This document shows positions 1-12,614 of a stretch of DNA of 52,277 nt, in pieces (the first letter of the stretch is position 1; every line of letters starts with the position of its first letter). A model generated the notes under the pieces. It did not search any database. It was not told the origin of the DNA and saw only the letters and a program-made list of their open reading frames with translations. The stretch comes from Oscillatoriaceae cyanobacterium M33_DOE_052. Lineage in GTDB: Bacteria; Cyanobacteriota; Cyanobacteriia; Cyanobacteriales; Laspinemataceae. The stretch lies in NCBI GenBank assembly GCA_015296065.1, contig DVDU01000302.1, forward strand, positions 1-52,277. Direction: 5' to 3'. Position numbers and translations under genes: made by a program.

Positions 1-4
1 CTGA

Positions 5-376
5 TCAGCCCTCACCCCCGTCTCTCCCAGGTGGGGAGTTTGGGGAGTGTGGGGAGTGTGGGGAGTGTGGGGAGTGTGGGAAGTGTGGGAAGTGTTGGCA
101 ACTCTCAATGGTTGTCTCACTCTTATTTGAAATGACTATATGTCCACCTGCAGACCAATGGGCTTCTAGATGACCAGGCATACTTTTCCGATTATCTGTC
201 ACTAAAATTCGTCGCGATAATTGGAGATAGTTTAACACATCTGGATCGAGAGTTCCCAACGCCGGAGTTCCGCGATCACCCACGCGCAAGATATCAATAT
301 CTGGTTGCAGACGTAAAACAGCATCCTTAAGACGATGCGGTAGATTTTCGTCGAGCAAAAACCGTACTTTCACCAC
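5..376 (-). CDS. DUF5615 PIN-like protein, probable toxin partner
   Basis: A 123-residue protein with a GTG start at 376. The N-terminus (FLLDENLPHRL) and the internal segment ILVTDNRKSM match the DUF5615 family, a PIN-like fold usually about 110-120 residues long in which acidic residues bind metal for presumed RNase activity. It lies 3 bases after the stop of a DUF433 gene on the same strand, and this pairing is a recurrent predicted type II toxin-antitoxin arrangement. The last 30 residues are low complexity (PHSPHSPHSP) and are encoded by a 9-bp minisatellite, so the natural C-terminus has probably been replaced or extended. Family assignment is from motif memory. Toxicity is inferred. 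Confidence 0.75.
   Translation of the reverse strand: MVKVRFLLDENLPHRLKDAVLRLQPDIDILRVGDRGTPALGTLDPDVLNYLQLSRRILVTDNRKSMPGHLEAHWSAGGHIVISNKSETTIESCQHFPHFPHSPHSPHSPHSPNSPPGRDGGEG
31..93. repeat. 9-bp minisatellite, seven units
   Basis: Seven near-identical copies of GTGGGGAGT in tandem, with the last two reading GTGGGAAGT. The period of nine keeps the reading frame of the DUF5615 gene open, where it encodes NSP/HSP/HFP tripeptides on the minus strand. Copy number is likely to vary between strains. Confidence 0.9.
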
Positions 377-379
377 CTT

Positions 380-706
380 TTACCCAACCATGTTAATTCG
401 TTTAGCCTTCAATTCTCTGATCCGCTTCACCGCCGGAGATGGTTCAGCCTGCGCCCATTCTTGATAATGCTCTTCTCGTTCCTGATCCAGGCGCAACATA
501 TAAGCATTCATATCGGTGCGATGGTGCAAATAATAAGTAATTGTTGCATATATTTTTTCTAAACTTAGAGAAGGTAAATCAGTTTGAATTTGTTCGGGAG
601 TATATCCATCTAGATAATATTTAATTACATCATCAATTCCAATGCGATGACCTTTAATGCGAATGTCATCCGGGGACAAAAACTCAAAATAATCTTCTAA
701 TTGCAT
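380..706 (-). CDS. DUF433 family protein, probable antitoxin
   Basis: A 108-residue protein starting at the ATG whose first base is 706 (MQLEDYFEFLSPDDIRI); a longer reading frame upstream of this has no family support. The segment IRIKGHRIGIDDVIKYYLDG followed by YTPEQIQTDLPSLSLEKIYA is typical of DUF433, a small helix-turn-helix-like family. Known members are encoded next to PIN or DUF5615 toxins and presumably bind DNA and the toxin. Here the toxin-like gene follows directly, so the two are very probably cotranscribed and translationally coupled. The charged C-terminus (VKRIRELKAKRINMVG) could contact the partner. The antitoxin role is inferred from family and context. Confidence 0.8.
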   Translation of the reverse strand: MQLEDYFEFLSPDDIRIKGHRIGIDDVIKYYLDGYTPEQIQTDLPSLSLEKIYATITYYLHHRTDMNAYMLRLDQEREEHYQEWAQAEPSPAVKRIRELKAKRINMVG

Positions 707-831
707 GACTCCACCTCTACCTAGCAATCTTCTGATATATTTTACACCAAATTGGACAACATTTCCAGATTTAATCGGTGATTATAATAGGAGCCAAAAG
801 CCTCGCACTCTTTTTCTGAGGGAGGGGGAAC

Positions 832-895
832 AGAAACCGGGTTTCTCCAGCAATCTCGGTCTAGATGCCAAAATTATAACAGAAACCCGGTTTCT
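832..895. repeat. paired AGAAACCGGGTTTCT palindromes
   Basis: AGAAACCGGGTTTCT at 832-846 and its complement-type form AGAAACCCGGTTTCT at 881-895 face each other across 34 bases and can form one long hairpin. The unit recurs at about 5779, 7651, 13056, 19177, 20168 and 50962. It lies between the stop of the methyltransferase gene and the start of the DUF433 gene, both on the minus strand. Confidence 0.85.
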
Positions 896-915
896 TGGGC
901 TTGGGGGGCGTCTCC

Positions 916-2100
916 CTAACCTTTAGGGGTCAACAGTAGGAGCTGCTGTTTTTGCAGTTGTCGCACTCCATCCAAATCTAAATTCACCTGCGCTAAAATT
1001 TCCCCCACATTATTACCCCCCGCACTTGCTTTGAGAAACTCAAACTCCGCATCAGATAGACGCAATGGGTAATAGTTGTAATCTAACAAATCTTGAGAGG
1101 GCCAACCGTAAACACAGGGACTAAGTTCGGGGACTGCGGTTTTGAGCAATTCATCATCAGCCCAACTGTGGCGGACTAGGGGAGGACGACAGAGGAAAAA
1201 CTCATAGTGAGTTACTTCTGGGTCGAGGAGTTCAATGAGGCGATATAGTTCCCTGGGGCTCAAATTCTCTGCTCGCGACAGTAACTCCGGCGCTTTCCCC
1301 AACAAACGCTCTAAATTCCAGTAATCAGGATTGGAAAATCCCACAAACTCCAACCCAGAGGCGTCGATGAGTTCAAACAGGGTATCAATATTGTAATCAA
1401 CCTCTTGGGGATGCACATACATATCGGCAAAATTGGCATCCCGCTGATTTTCTAATCCCCAGCGTTCTTTTTCCCGCTTGACAATCCGGTTGTTTTCTGG
1501 TAAAGAGGCGAAAACCTGCCGACCGACGCGGACCCCATCAGTGTAGTCACCGCGTTTGTCACCTTGGAGGAGGGCGATCGCCTTTTGCATCAACTGCACC
1601 TCCCAGCGGCCCAACTCCCCATAAACAAAAATATGAATCAACCCACCAGGGGCCAACTTAGAAGCCAGAGCCTGAATCCCCCGTTTAGGGTCCGGGAGGT
1701 GATGTAGCACCCCCACACAATTAATCCAATCAAACTCACCCTCAAGCTGGCCCACATCATAAATGCTCAAGTGGTGAAAATTGACCCGGTTTGCACCGGA
1801 CCTCTGACACCGCTCCTGGGCCACCGCCAAGGCGCCCGAGCTTAAATCGATCGCCGTTACCTGTGCTTCCGGGTTCAGGTGAACCAAATAATCCGTCCCC
1901 ACCCCGGTCCCACAACCCGCGTCAAGAATGCGAATTGCTTCAGTTTGGGGTTTCCGTCCCGTGCAGAAACCGTAAGCCGCCAGCCAATTCCAACGCCAGT
2001 TATATCCCGGCGGCGGTTCGTCGAGGAGGGTTTCCGGCGGAAACGGGTAAGTATCGTACAGACGCTGGACCGCAGCGCCGATATTTGCAGCAGTATCCAT
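916..2100 (-). CDS. class I SAM-dependent methyltransferase
   Basis: A 394-residue protein. The SAM-binding motif I ILDAGCGTGVGT lies near residues 58-69, followed by an acidic motif II (VTAIDLSSGAL) and the post-motif FDWINCVGVLHHLPDP, which is the Methyltransf_11/25 pattern. The C-terminal 200 residues are not standard methyltransferase fold and include a motif-like DANFADMYVHPQEVDYNI. Full-length homologues with this architecture are widespread in cyanobacteria, from memory. The substrate is unknown. The gene points away from apcE, with about 400 bp of repeat-rich DNA between their starts. The methyltransferase function is secure; the target cannot be told from sequence. Confidence 0.85.
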   Translation of the reverse strand: MDTAANIGAAVQRLYDTYPFPPETLLDEPPPGYNWRWNWLAAYGFCTGRKPQTEAIRILDAGCGTGVGTDYLVHLNPEAQVTAIDLSSGALAVAQERCQRSGANRVNFHHLSIYDVGQLEGEFDWINCVGVLHHLPDPKRGIQALASKLAPGGLIHIFVYGELGRWEVQLMQKAIALLQGDKRGDYTDGVRVGRQVFASLPENNRIVKREKERWGLENQRDANFADMYVHPQEVDYNIDTLFELIDASGLEFVGFSNPDYWNLERLLGKAPELLSRAENLSPRELYRLIELLDPEVTHYEFFLCRPPLVRHSWADDELLKTAVPELSPCVYGWPSQDLLDYNYYPLRLSDAEFEFLKASAGGNNVGEILAQVNLDLDGVRQLQKQQLLLLTPKG

Positions 2101-2310
2101 ATTTCAATCCCTCCTCAGCTTTTCAGAGGTAGGTGATTTTGACCAAAGATATAGTATCAGCTTCTGGGACGCCGGTTTTCAGCGGTCCATGAGACCGTCA
2201 ATGAGAAAAATCTACACAATTCTTAATAAATACCGGGTGTGATCCCGAATCGTTTTAAGCTAAATATCGTGGATTACCACATTTAGGCTCGGTAGGAGCA
2301 AGTTGCTAGT

Positions 2311-2465
2311 CACCAGTCACTTGTCACTTGTCACTTGTCACTTGTCACTTGTCACTTGTCCCTTGTCACTTGTGACTTGTAGGGGCGATTCGCGAATCGC
2401 CCCTACCAAAGGACAAAGGACAAAGGACAAAGGACAAAGGACTAAGGACTAATGACCAATGACAC
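2311..2465. repeat. heptanucleotide arrays around a perfect 28-bp palindrome
   Basis: About nine copies of ACTTGTC run from 2311 to 2378. A perfect 28-bp palindrome follows at 2379-2406 (half-site GTAGGGGCGATTCG). Then come about six copies of GGACAAA to about 2465. These are short tandemly repeated heptamers of the STRR type known from cyanobacteria. They occupy the apcE upstream region and end about 40 bases before its start codon, so they lie in, or just upstream of, the apcE leader. The same palindrome occurs at 23127-23154. Confidence 0.9.
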
Positions 2466-2501
2466 ATTTAATCCAGTAGATATTCTGTTGGGAGCTTTTG
2501 A

Positions 2502-5756
<3,255 letters not shown>

Positions 5757-5778
5757 GTTAATATTTAGCTAGATAGCT

Positions 5779-5813
5779 AAAAACCCGGTTTCTCCCAGAA
5801 ACCGGGTTTTTTT
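5779..5813 (+). terminator. terminator-like palindrome after apcE
   Basis: AAACCCGGTTTCT and AGAAACCGGGTTT pair perfectly across a CCC loop and are followed by a T-run, which is a textbook intrinsic terminator 23 bases after the apcE stop. The stem is a copy of the dispersed AGAAACC palindrome family, so a repeat appears to have been adopted as the terminator. Confidence 0.85.
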
Positions 5814-6120
5814 GGCTGATAGCGGTCAAAACGACGAGTTATCGAATGGGACCCAGGCAAATTAGGGGGAAAATGAGGAATTTTGTTAAAAAATATTAAG
5901 TTTAGGTGAACAATGTAAACGTGATGCTGCAAAATATCGATATTTGCAAAATGCGGCAGAAAACGTTCACGAAGTCGCTCGATCGCGTAGAATAACCCTG
6001 GTAAACCCGGGGAAGCTGGGCAATGAGTGAAAAGGCGACTTAGAACTAGCTCAGCCGCCGATTGCAAATCTGGGAACAAGCAAACCCTCTCAGTACAATC
6101 TCAGTTGGAGGAAAACCTGA
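5814..6120. other. apcE-apcA intergenic region
   Basis: About 300 bases with no convincing gene. It must hold the apcA promoter and a long leader, but I cannot place a confident -35/-10 pair. A clear Shine-Dalgarno GGAGG sits at 6107-6111, ten bases before the apcA ATG. The region is AT-rich near 5880-5920. Confidence 0.5.
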
Positions 6121-6606
6121 ATGAGTATCGTCACGAAGTCTATCGTGAATGCCGATGCTGAGGCTCGCTATCTGAGCCCCGGTGAACTCGATCGCATCAA
6201 AGCCTTTGTCACCTCTGGTCAGCGCCGCCTGCGGATCGCCCAAATCATGAGCGAATCTCGCGAGCGCATCGTCAAGCAAGCTGGTGATAGCCTGTTCCAA
6301 AAGCGTCCTGACGTGGTATCCCCCGGCGGCAACGCTTATGGTGAAGAAATGACCGCCACCTGCCTGCGTGACCTGGACTACTACCTGCGTCTGATCAGCT
6401 ACGGTATCGTCGCTGGTGATGTCACCCCGATCGAAGAAATCGGTATTGTCGGCGTCCGGGAAATGTACAAATCCCTGGGCACCCCGATCGACGCCGTGGC
6501 AGAAGGCGTCCGCGCTATGAAAAATGCAGCCACCTCCCTGCTCGCCGCTGAAGACGCTGCCGAAGCAGCTGCCTACTTCGACTACGTTATCGGTGCCATG
6601 CAGTAG
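6121..6606 (+). CDS. apcA: allophycocyanin alpha subunit
   Basis: A 161-residue ApcA. Cys81 ([15 protein letters not shown]) is the phycocyanobilin attachment site, and the globin-like helices and length match the family exactly. It pairs with ApcB into (alpha-beta)3 trimers that form the core cylinders and pass excitation energy to ApcE and the reaction centres. It is preceded by a strong GGAGG and followed 72 bases later by apcB, so the two form one transcription unit. Codon use is strongly biased to C-ending codons, as expected for one of the most highly expressed proteins. Confidence 0.99.
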   Translation: MSIVTKSIVNADAEARYLSPGELDRIKAFVTSGQRRLRIAQIMSESRERIVKQAGDSLFQKRPDVVSPGGNAYGEEMTATCLRDLDYYLRLISYGIVAGDVTPIEEIGIVGVREMYKSLGTPIDAVAEGVRAMKNAATSLLAAEDAAEAAAYFDYVIGAMQ

Positions 6607-6678
6607 AGAGTCACTTCAACTCTCAACTCACCATTTGGCCATAGTTACCCAGCACAAGCAGTTTAAGGAAACATAAAC

Positions 6679-7164
6679 ATGCAAGACGCCATTACCGCTG
6701 TTATCAACTCCTCTGACGTTCAAGGTAAGTATCTCGACAGCTCCTCTCTGGATAAGCTGAAAGCATACTTCCAAACCGGCGAACTGCGCGTTCGCGCCGC
6801 CACGACCATCAGCGCTAACGCTGCCACGATCGTGAAGGAAGCTGTCGCCAAATCCCTGCTCTACAGTGATGTCACCCGTCCCGGCGGCAACATGTACACC
6901 ACCCGGCGCTACGCTGCTTGCATCCGCGACCTGGACTACTACCTGCGCTATGCCACCTACGCCATGCTGGCTGGCGACCCCTCCATCCTGGATGAGCGGG
7001 TTCTCAATGGTCTGAAAGAAACCTACAACTCCCTCGGTGTACCCATCGGTTCCACCGTGCAAGCCATCCAAGCCATGAAAGAAGTCACCGCCTCTTTGGT
7101 CGGTCCCGACGCTGGCAAGGAAATGGGAGTTTATTTCGACTACATCTCCTCTGGCTTGAGCTAG
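6679..7164 (+). CDS. apcB: allophycocyanin beta subunit
   Basis: A 161-residue ApcB. Cys81 ([15 protein letters not shown]) binds phycocyanobilin. Asn71 ([11 protein letters not shown]) is the position known to be N-methylated in this family. An AAGGAAAC ribosome site lies about 10 bases upstream of the ATG. The downstream hairpin at 7178-7217 probably separates the abundant apcAB message from a rarer apcABC message. The gene is complete and ordinary. Confidence 0.99.
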   Translation: MQDAITAVINSSDVQGKYLDSSSLDKLKAYFQTGELRVRAATTISANAATIVKEAVAKSLLYSDVTRPGGNMYTTRRYAACIRDLDYYLRYATYAMLAGDPSILDERVLNGLKETYNSLGVPIGSTVQAIQAMKEVTASLVGPDAGKEMGVYFDYISSGLS

Positions 7165-7177
7165 TTGCTCGCCTGAC

Positions 7178-7217
7178 ATCAGAAGGCAAGAGCCTTATGA
7201 GTGTCTTCTGATTTTTG
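7178..7217 (+). terminator. attenuator hairpin between apcB and apcC
   Basis: ATCAGAAG (7178-7185) pairs with CTTCTGAT (7205-7212) across a 19-base loop and runs into TTTTT. It lies 13 bases after apcB and 185 bases before apcC. Partial termination here would give the apcAB excess over apcC that is known from other cyanobacteria. Confidence 0.7.
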
Positions 7218-7401
7218 AGGTCAGGGAAGTCTTGAGTGAGTGCTAGATTGTCAAAGACCCATCCCATCCGCCCAGGCCAACTCCTGCGCCAGAGATGAGT
7301 TTTAGCGACCTAGTATTGACTCGAGACTCCCTGCCTTGAATTTTGATAATCTCAATTCACATCCGCACTTTTGCCCACAAAAATCAGGAGAAAACTTGCC
7401 C

Positions 7402-7605
7402 ATGCGCATGTTCAAAGTTACCGCCTGTGTTCCGAGTCAAACCCGGATTCGCACACAGCGCGAATTACAAAACACCTACTTCACGAAATTGGTGCCCTAC
7501 GATAACTGGTTTCGTGAGCAGCAGCGGATTATGAAAATGGGCGGCAAAATTATCAAAGTGCAGTTGGCTACTGGGAAGCCCGGAGCTAACACTGGTTTGC
7601 TCTAG
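7402..7605 (+). CDS. apcC: phycobilisome 7.8-kDa core linker ApcC
   Basis: A 67-residue ApcC starting at ATG 7402 (MRMFKVTACVPSQTRIR). AGGAG at 7386-7390 supports this start over an in-frame TTG 66 bases upstream, and 67 residues is the normal family length. The CpcD-like fold caps allophycocyanin trimers in the core cylinders. It is the last gene of the apcABC unit and is followed by a palindromic terminator. Confidence 0.98.
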   Translation: MRMFKVTACVPSQTRIRTQRELQNTYFTKLVPYDNWFREQQRIMKMGGKIIKVQLATGKPGANTGLL

Positions 7606-7650
7606 TTCTGAAGCAAAACGCAACCGCCAGGGTGAGAAATCCCCAATCGG

Positions 7651-7684
7651 AGAAACCCGGTTTCCGTGAGAAACCGGGTTTTTG
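7651..7684. terminator. bidirectional terminator-like palindrome between apcC and ftsW
   Basis: AGAAACCCGGTTTC and GAAACCGGGTTTTT form a hairpin of about 13 bp between the convergent apcC and ftsW genes, with a T-run on the apcC side. It is another member of the dispersed AGAAACC palindrome family. Confidence 0.8.
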
Positions 7685-7697
7685 GCAGTTGATTGGG

Positions 7698-8879
7698 CTA
7701 GGAAGAGGTTGGCTTTTGGCGACGCAGGCGAGGAAGCGAGACGACATTACCACTGGTATTTTCCCGCGCTACCCGAATCAGCAAGGCGGCGGTAATTAAG
7801 CTGGAAATCATGGAACTACCACCATAACTGAATAAGGGGAGGGGTAGTCCGGTAGTGGGGAGAACGCCGGTGGCGACGCCGATGTTGAGGATTGATTGTC
7901 CCACCATCAGAATGGTGGCGCCGATCGCCACTAATTGATGCACCTTCTGGCGACTTTGCAAAGCCACTAACAAACCCAAACTAGCGTAAGTCACCAGCAG
8001 TAAGATCAGACTCATACTGCCCACAAAACCAAACTCCTCAGCAAAGACAGCAAAGATAAAATCCGTAAACTGAATCGGTAAATAGAGCAGCTTTTGTTGC
8101 GATCGACCAAACCCCGTCCCCAACGGACCACCAGAACCAACCGCCAGCAGGCTTTGAATGAGCTGGTAGCCATCGCCGAAGCGATCAGCCCAAGGATTGA
8201 GAAAAGACATCACCCGGCGGCGTTGGTATTCTTTGAAAGAAATACTCACCAGAGCCAGCAACAAACCGCTCACCGCAGTAGTACCTAAGTAGCTGTAGGG
8301 TAAACCCGCCGCCAACGCCACTAACCACAAAGTCATCCCGCATAAAGCCGTAGTGCTGAGGTTGGGTTGCAGCAGAATTCCCAACAGGATAGCGGCGAAA
8401 ATACATAGCCAACGAAGGCGTATTCGCCAGGGCCAGCGCTCCCATTGTCCGAAGAGGCGAGCCCCTTGGAGAATTAAAAAGGGTTTGATCAGTTCCGATG
8501 GTTGAATGGGGATCGAGCCGATCGCCAGCCAGCGGGTGGCCCCGTTGACATTAGTCCCCAACCCAGGAATGAACGTCAGCCAGATGGCCACCAGCAGCAC
8601 GATCGTCCCCACAGGAGCTTGGCGGAGAATCACATCTAGGGGGCGGTAGATCACAAAGCTGAACGCCACCAATCCTACTGCCACCCAGATCAGTTGTCGT
8701 TTAAAATAATAGAGGCCATCTCCAAAATCCGCATTAGCACTGGGATAAGAAGCGGAAAACAGGATCGCCAACCCAACAAACAGCCATAACAATGTCAACC
8801 ACCGCAGTAAGCGGGGCAACAAGCCCCATGCCTGTACTTCAGGGTCGAAAATCGGGTTTCGGAGCGGGCGGATGTCCAA
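7698..8879 (-). CDS. ftsW: SEDS-family peptidoglycan polymerase FtsW
   Basis: A 393-residue multi-pass membrane protein of the FtsW/RodA/SpoVE (SEDS) family. Conserved signatures are GLGTNVNGATRWL near residues 105-118, IQPSELIKP (including the key Glu of the PSE motif) and the C-terminal PLPLFSYGGSSM. It polymerises lipid II at the division septum with a class B PBP. NGATRWLAIG and FQPSE-type wording favours FtsW over RodA. The reading frame opens with TTG at 8879 and no ATG or GTG is available upstream before a stop, so either TTG is used or the start is unusual. It is convergent with apcC. Confidence 0.85.
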   Translation of the reverse strand: MDIRPLRNPIFDPEVQAWGLLPRLLRWLTLLWLFVGLAILFSASYPSANADFGDGLYYFKRQLIWVAVGLVAFSFVIYRPLDVILRQAPVGTIVLLVAIWLTFIPGLGTNVNGATRWLAIGSIPIQPSELIKPFLILQGARLFGQWERWPWRIRLRWLCIFAAILLGILLQPNLSTTALCGMTLWLVALAAGLPYSYLGTTAVSGLLLALVSISFKEYQRRRVMSFLNPWADRFGDGYQLIQSLLAVGSGGPLGTGFGRSQQKLLYLPIQFTDFIFAVFAEEFGFVGSMSLILLLVTYASLGLLVALQSRQKVHQLVAIGATILMVGQSILNIGVATGVLPTTGLPLPLFSYGGSSMISSLITAALLIRVARENTSGNVVSLPRLRRQKPTSS

Positions 8880-9119
8880 GGCTGATGTCCAAAAAATTTT
8901 GCTGATTACGGGTTTCTATTCTAATCTTTTTGCTTGATGAGGCGCGGAAGACGGTAGTAACTGCCTTTATGGGCAGGAGGAACGGGGTTTGGGGAGACAG
9001 AGTATATTTGATTTGGAAGTGAGCATTTGTTGGCGCAAGCATCGGGAACTGCTGGCGGAGGCAGCCTCGGCTGGGGGTAATGATGCTCAATTTCTCAAAG
9101 TTTAGGTAGGTCAAGAGTG

Positions 9120-11453
9120 ATGAGCCAAGGCTTACGGGTTTTGATGGTGGAAGTTAGCACTCAAGACGCCTTGTTGCTGGTATTGGAACTGGAACGGGGT
9201 GGTTATAGTGCCGATTATCAACGGGTGGAAACGGCGGCAGCGATGCGCTTAGCTTTGGAACAGCTTGGTTGGGATGTGGTGTTGGCGGATGGCAGTGGAC
9301 CGTCCCAATGTTGGATATCAGCATTACAAATCATCAGGGAGGTGGGCTTGGATCTGCCTTTTATTGTCATTGCCAGCCATCTAATTTCAGGGGAAGCGAT
9401 GGCAACGCCCACCGATCGGTTCGCCGCCATCAAAGCTGGCGCCCACGATTACATTATGAAAGACCAGCTCAACCGACTTGTACCTGCCATCGAGCGGGAA
9501 ATGCGCTCTTGCGCGGCTCGCCGCTCCGCCACCAATAACGATTTCTCCGGCACATTAGCAGCTCTCCGCTCCAGTGAACGCCAACTGCGGGCGATCTTTG
9601 AAGAATCCCTCGACGCCATGATCATTTTCAATGACGAGGGCAGGTACATCGGCATCAACCAAGCCGCCTGCACCCTGTTCGGGTGGGACAAAGAAGAGTT
9701 GCTCGGCCAGTTGCTCACCGACTTTATCGATACCACCAGCTCGGATTTCCAACTTTGCTGGTCTAACTTCCACAGCAAAGGGAAAGCTACTGGCGAACTC
9801 AAAATCGTCCGCCGAGATGGCACCGAGAGAGATGTAGTTTATTCCGCCACGGCCAATTTTATCCCGGGGCTACATCTATCGGTGTTGCACGATATCACCG
9901 ATCGCAAGCGGGCCGAGGAACAGCTCCAATACAATGCCTTTTACGACTCCCTCACCGGTTTGCCCAACCGCACTTGGTTCCTCAACTGCTTAGGACGCTG
10001 CCTGCGACAGACCAAACGCCGTCCCACCTATGCTTTTGCGGTGCTATTCGTCGATCTCGATCGCTTTGAAATCATCAAATACAGCTTCGGACATTTGGTG
10101 GGAGAACACCTCCTGCGAGAAACCGCCAGACGCCTAGGCAGTTGCCTGCGCCCCAAGGATACCCTAGCTCGGGTCGGAGGCGACGAGTTTGCCCTGCTCT
10201 TAGAAGACCTGGAAGAACCCTTAGAAGCGCTCAAAGTCGCCGAGCAAATTCACAGAGAGCTGACTTTGCCTTTCCAAATCAACGGTAATGAAATGTTCAG
10301 CACTGCCAGCATCGGCATTGCCGCTAGTGATCTGCGCGTGCTAACCTCCGACTCAGACACCATTGGCGACAATGTGGCCGAAACCAGCCTGGATATGCCA
10401 GAAGACTTTCTCCGGGCAGCCGATACTGCCATGTATCACGCCAAAGTGATGGGCGGGGGCCGCTCCGTGGTGTTCAATCCCACCATGCACGCCGGGGCTC
10501 TCGCCAGCTTGCAGCTAGAAACCGACTTGCGGCGAGCCCTCAAACGCCAAGAATTGCGTTTGCACTATCAGCCGATCGTGGATTTGAATACCGGGCGGTT
10601 GGCTGGGTTTGAAGCCCTGGTGCGCTGGCAACACCCAGAGCGGGGTTTAATTTTTCCTGGTGACTTTATCTCCGTGGCGGAAGGCACCGGCTTGATTGTG
10701 CCGATGGGCGTGTGGATCCTGCAGGAAGCCTGCCGCCAATTGCGGGAATGGCAATCTTTACTGTGGCGTCAACAGCCCAAGCTATGGGGATTTCCCCTAT
10801 CTAGTTCGGCGCTGAAATCCGGGGTGCAAGGAGGGAGCGAGTACCGTTCCGGTCACATCGGGGTTTGGGTGGCTCATGGGCCGAAATTACCCACCATCAA
10901 TACTGATGAAGGTTTGAAAATCAGCGTCAATCTGGCCGGAGTTCAGTTTGCCCATCCGGGTCTGGTGGAGCAAATCGATCGGATTTTACATGATACTGGT
11001 TTGGAGGGGCGTTACTTGAAGCTGGAAATCACGGAAACGGCGATCGCTGCTGCCCCCGAGTCCACCCGCCAAATGCTCTCCCAACTCCGCGAGCGGCAAA
11101 TCCAGCTTTCTATTGATGATTTTGGCACCGGCTACTCCTGCTTAAGCCGTTTGCACAAGTTGCCGATCGACACCCTCAAGATAGACCGCTCTTTTGTCAG
11201 TCAGATGAGCTTTGATTCCGATAGCTTTGAAATCGTCCGTACCATTATTTCCCTCGCCCACAATCTCGGTATGGATTTAATTGCCGAAGGCATAGAAACT
11301 GCCCAGGAGATGTCTCAACTGCAAGCCCTCGGCTGCGAATACGGCCAAGGATACTTTTTTTCCAAGCCCCTAGATGCGGAAGCTGCTACCGCCATGCTGG
11401 CGTCCCTACCTCACCAAGCTGTAGAAATCAGCAATTCTTCCCCCTCAGTTTAG
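9120..11453 (+). CDS. REC-PAS-GGDEF-EAL c-di-GMP signalling protein
   Basis: A 777-residue protein, with the ATG at 9120 preferred over an adjacent GTG at 9117. Domains in order: a divergent receiver (about 5-125, with Asp in VVLADGSGP at the phospho-acceptor position), a PAS domain (about 155-265, [19 protein letters not shown]), GGDEF at about 353-357 ([10 protein letters not shown], intact) and EAL at about 498-500 (FEALVRW, with [11 protein letters not shown] intact). Both cyclase and phosphodiesterase motifs look catalytic. The EAL domain carries an insertion of about 45 residues (about 547-600) between the REWQ helix and the ISVNLAG strand. The gene stands alone, with heptamer repeats after its stop. 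The signal sensed is unknown. Confidence 0.93.
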   Translation: MSQGLRVLMVEVSTQDALLLVLELERGGYSADYQRVETAAAMRLALEQLGWDVVLADGSGPSQCWISALQIIREVGLDLPFIVIASHLISGEAMATPTDRFAAIKAGAHDYIMKDQLNRLVPAIEREMRSCAARRSATNNDFSGTLAALRSSERQLRAIFEESLDAMIIFNDEGRYIGINQAACTLFGWDKEELLGQLLTDFIDTTSSDFQLCWSNFHSKGKATGELKIVRRDGTERDVVYSATANFIPGLHLSVLHDITDRKRAEEQLQYNAFYDSLTGLPNRTWFLNCLGRCLRQTKRRPTYAFAVLFVDLDRFEIIKYSFGHLVGEHLLRETARRLGSCLRPKDTLARVGGDEFALLLEDLEEPLEALKVAEQIHRELTLPFQINGNEMFSTASIGIAASDLRVLTSDSDTIGDNVAETSLDMPEDFLRAADTAMYHAKVMGGGRSVVFNPTMHAGALASLQLETDLRRALKRQELRLHYQPIVDLNTGRLAGFEALVRWQHPERGLIFPGDFISVAEGTGLIVPMGVWILQEACRQLREWQSLLWRQQPKLWGFPLSSSALKSGVQGGSEYRSGHIGVWVAHGPKLPTINTDEGLKISVNLAGVQFAHPGLVEQIDRILHDTGLEGRYLKLEITETAIAAAPESTRQMLSQLRERQIQLSIDDFGTGYSCLSRLHKLPIDTLKIDRSFVSQMSFDSDSFEIVRTIISLAHNLGMDLIAEGIETAQEMSQLQALGCEYGQGYFFSKPLDAEAATAMLASLPHQAVEISNSSPSV

Positions 11454-11467
11454 AAACTGAGTTTTTG

Positions 11468-11510
11468 TCATTGGTCATTGGTCATTGGTCATTGGTCATT
11501 GGTCATTGGT
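11468..11510. repeat. CATTGGT heptamer array
   Basis: Six tandem copies of TCATTGG/CATTGGT begin 15 bases after the stop of the GGDEF-EAL gene. It belongs to the STRR-type heptamer class. Confidence 0.9.
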
Positions 11511-11639
11511 TCTAGCCGCAAAAGTCTCTAGCCAAGCCTATTTTTAACTTTCTATGTTAAAATATGGCCAGATAATTTTCACTAAATTTCTCTAGGTCAG
11601 ATTTCACCATACCCAAACCAGCATAGATATTGTGAAATT

Positions 11640-12614
11640 ATGGAAATAATTAGTAGGGAAACAAATCCTCTAGGGCATTGGGCGCATCTAGCTATCGAAA
11701 AGCACTTTCAAAAAACTATTAAATATGAAGAAGAAGTCCTCCAAGACGAAGACCCAGAAGCTTTGCACCAAATGCGGGTCGGGATGCGGCGATTGCGGTC
11801 AGCAGCGAGCGGTTTTGCCCCAGCCTTGATTCTGCCAGAGTCAGCCTCAGTCGCAGCTATCGGGAAAATCGCGCGCACTTTGGGGAAACTGCGGGATTTA
11901 GATGTGATGCTTGCCTTGATAACAAATCAGACTAAAACTGATTTATCAAGTTCAGAAAAAAAGCAGATTAAAGAGGTAATAACAGAACTAAAGCATCAGC
12001 GAGCTTTGGCTTTTCAAGAAGTCAAAAAAACCTTGCATACCAAAAAGTATAAGAATTTCAAAAAGCATTTAAAATATTGGCTAGAGAACCCGGAATTTGA
12101 CCAAATAGCTACGATTCCGATTTCCCAAGTGCTACCAGATTTACTCCTGCCAGAAGTGAGCCAAATGTTTTTGCATCCAGGGTGGCTGGTGGGGGTGCAA
12201 TATGTGGATGAAGAAATCACCGGTATCGCCAATCTGGAGCCGTCAGAAGTAGAGCAAGAATTGGCCATAAATGGCGAAATCCTGCATGACCTGCGCAAGC
12301 AAGTAAAGCGGGTACGCTACCAGATGAGCTTATTTGCCGATTTATACGGCCCAGATTATACCAGATATCTGGGCGAGATGAAGGCCATCCAAGAGATTTT
12401 GGGGCAGATCCAAGATAGTCAGGTTTTGGCAGGGGCGATCGCAGCAGTTTTGGGGGCAGAAATTGCCGAAGTGCTGCCAGTAATGGCCGCCAAACTGGCA
12501 AGCAATATCTACGAGTCTTGGCAGGAGTGGCAAACCTGGCACGAAAAGTATTTTGCTCCAGAAACCAGGCGGGACTTTCGCTTAGTGTTATTATCTCATC
12601 TAGACCGGGAGTGA
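11640..12614 (+). CDS. CHAD domain protein
   Basis: A 324-residue all-helical CHAD protein. Two histidine-basic signatures mark the family: DPEALHQMRVGMRRLRSA near residues 38-56 and ILHDLRKQVKRVRYQMS near 215-232. CHAD domains bind polyphosphate through these basic faces and in several bacteria localise to polyphosphate granules. No CYTH triphosphatase domain or gene is attached, unlike the common CYTH-CHAD fusions. It has its own intergenic regions on both sides. Base composition of the first half is more AT-rich than that of its neighbours. Function beyond polyphosphate binding is inferred. Confidence 0.9.
   Translation: MEIISRETNPLGHWAHLAIEKHFQKTIKYEEEVLQDEDPEALHQMRVGMRRLRSAASGFAPALILPESASVAAIGKIARTLGKLRDLDVMLALITNQTKTDLSSSEKKQIKEVITELKHQRALAFQEVKKTLHTKKYKNFKKHLKYWLENPEFDQIATIPISQVLPDLLLPEVSQMFLHPGWLVGVQYVDEEITGIANLEPSEVEQELAINGEILHDLRKQVKRVRYQMSLFADLYGPDYTRYLGEMKAIQEILGQIQDSQVLAGAIAAVLGAEIAEVLPVMAAKLASNIYESWQEWQTWHEKYFAPETRRDFRLVLLSHLDRE

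Noticed and set aside
8839-9114. 91-residue minus-strand open frame upstream of ftsW
   Set aside because: It overlaps the ftsW start in another frame, has no family resemblance and lacks a ribosome site.
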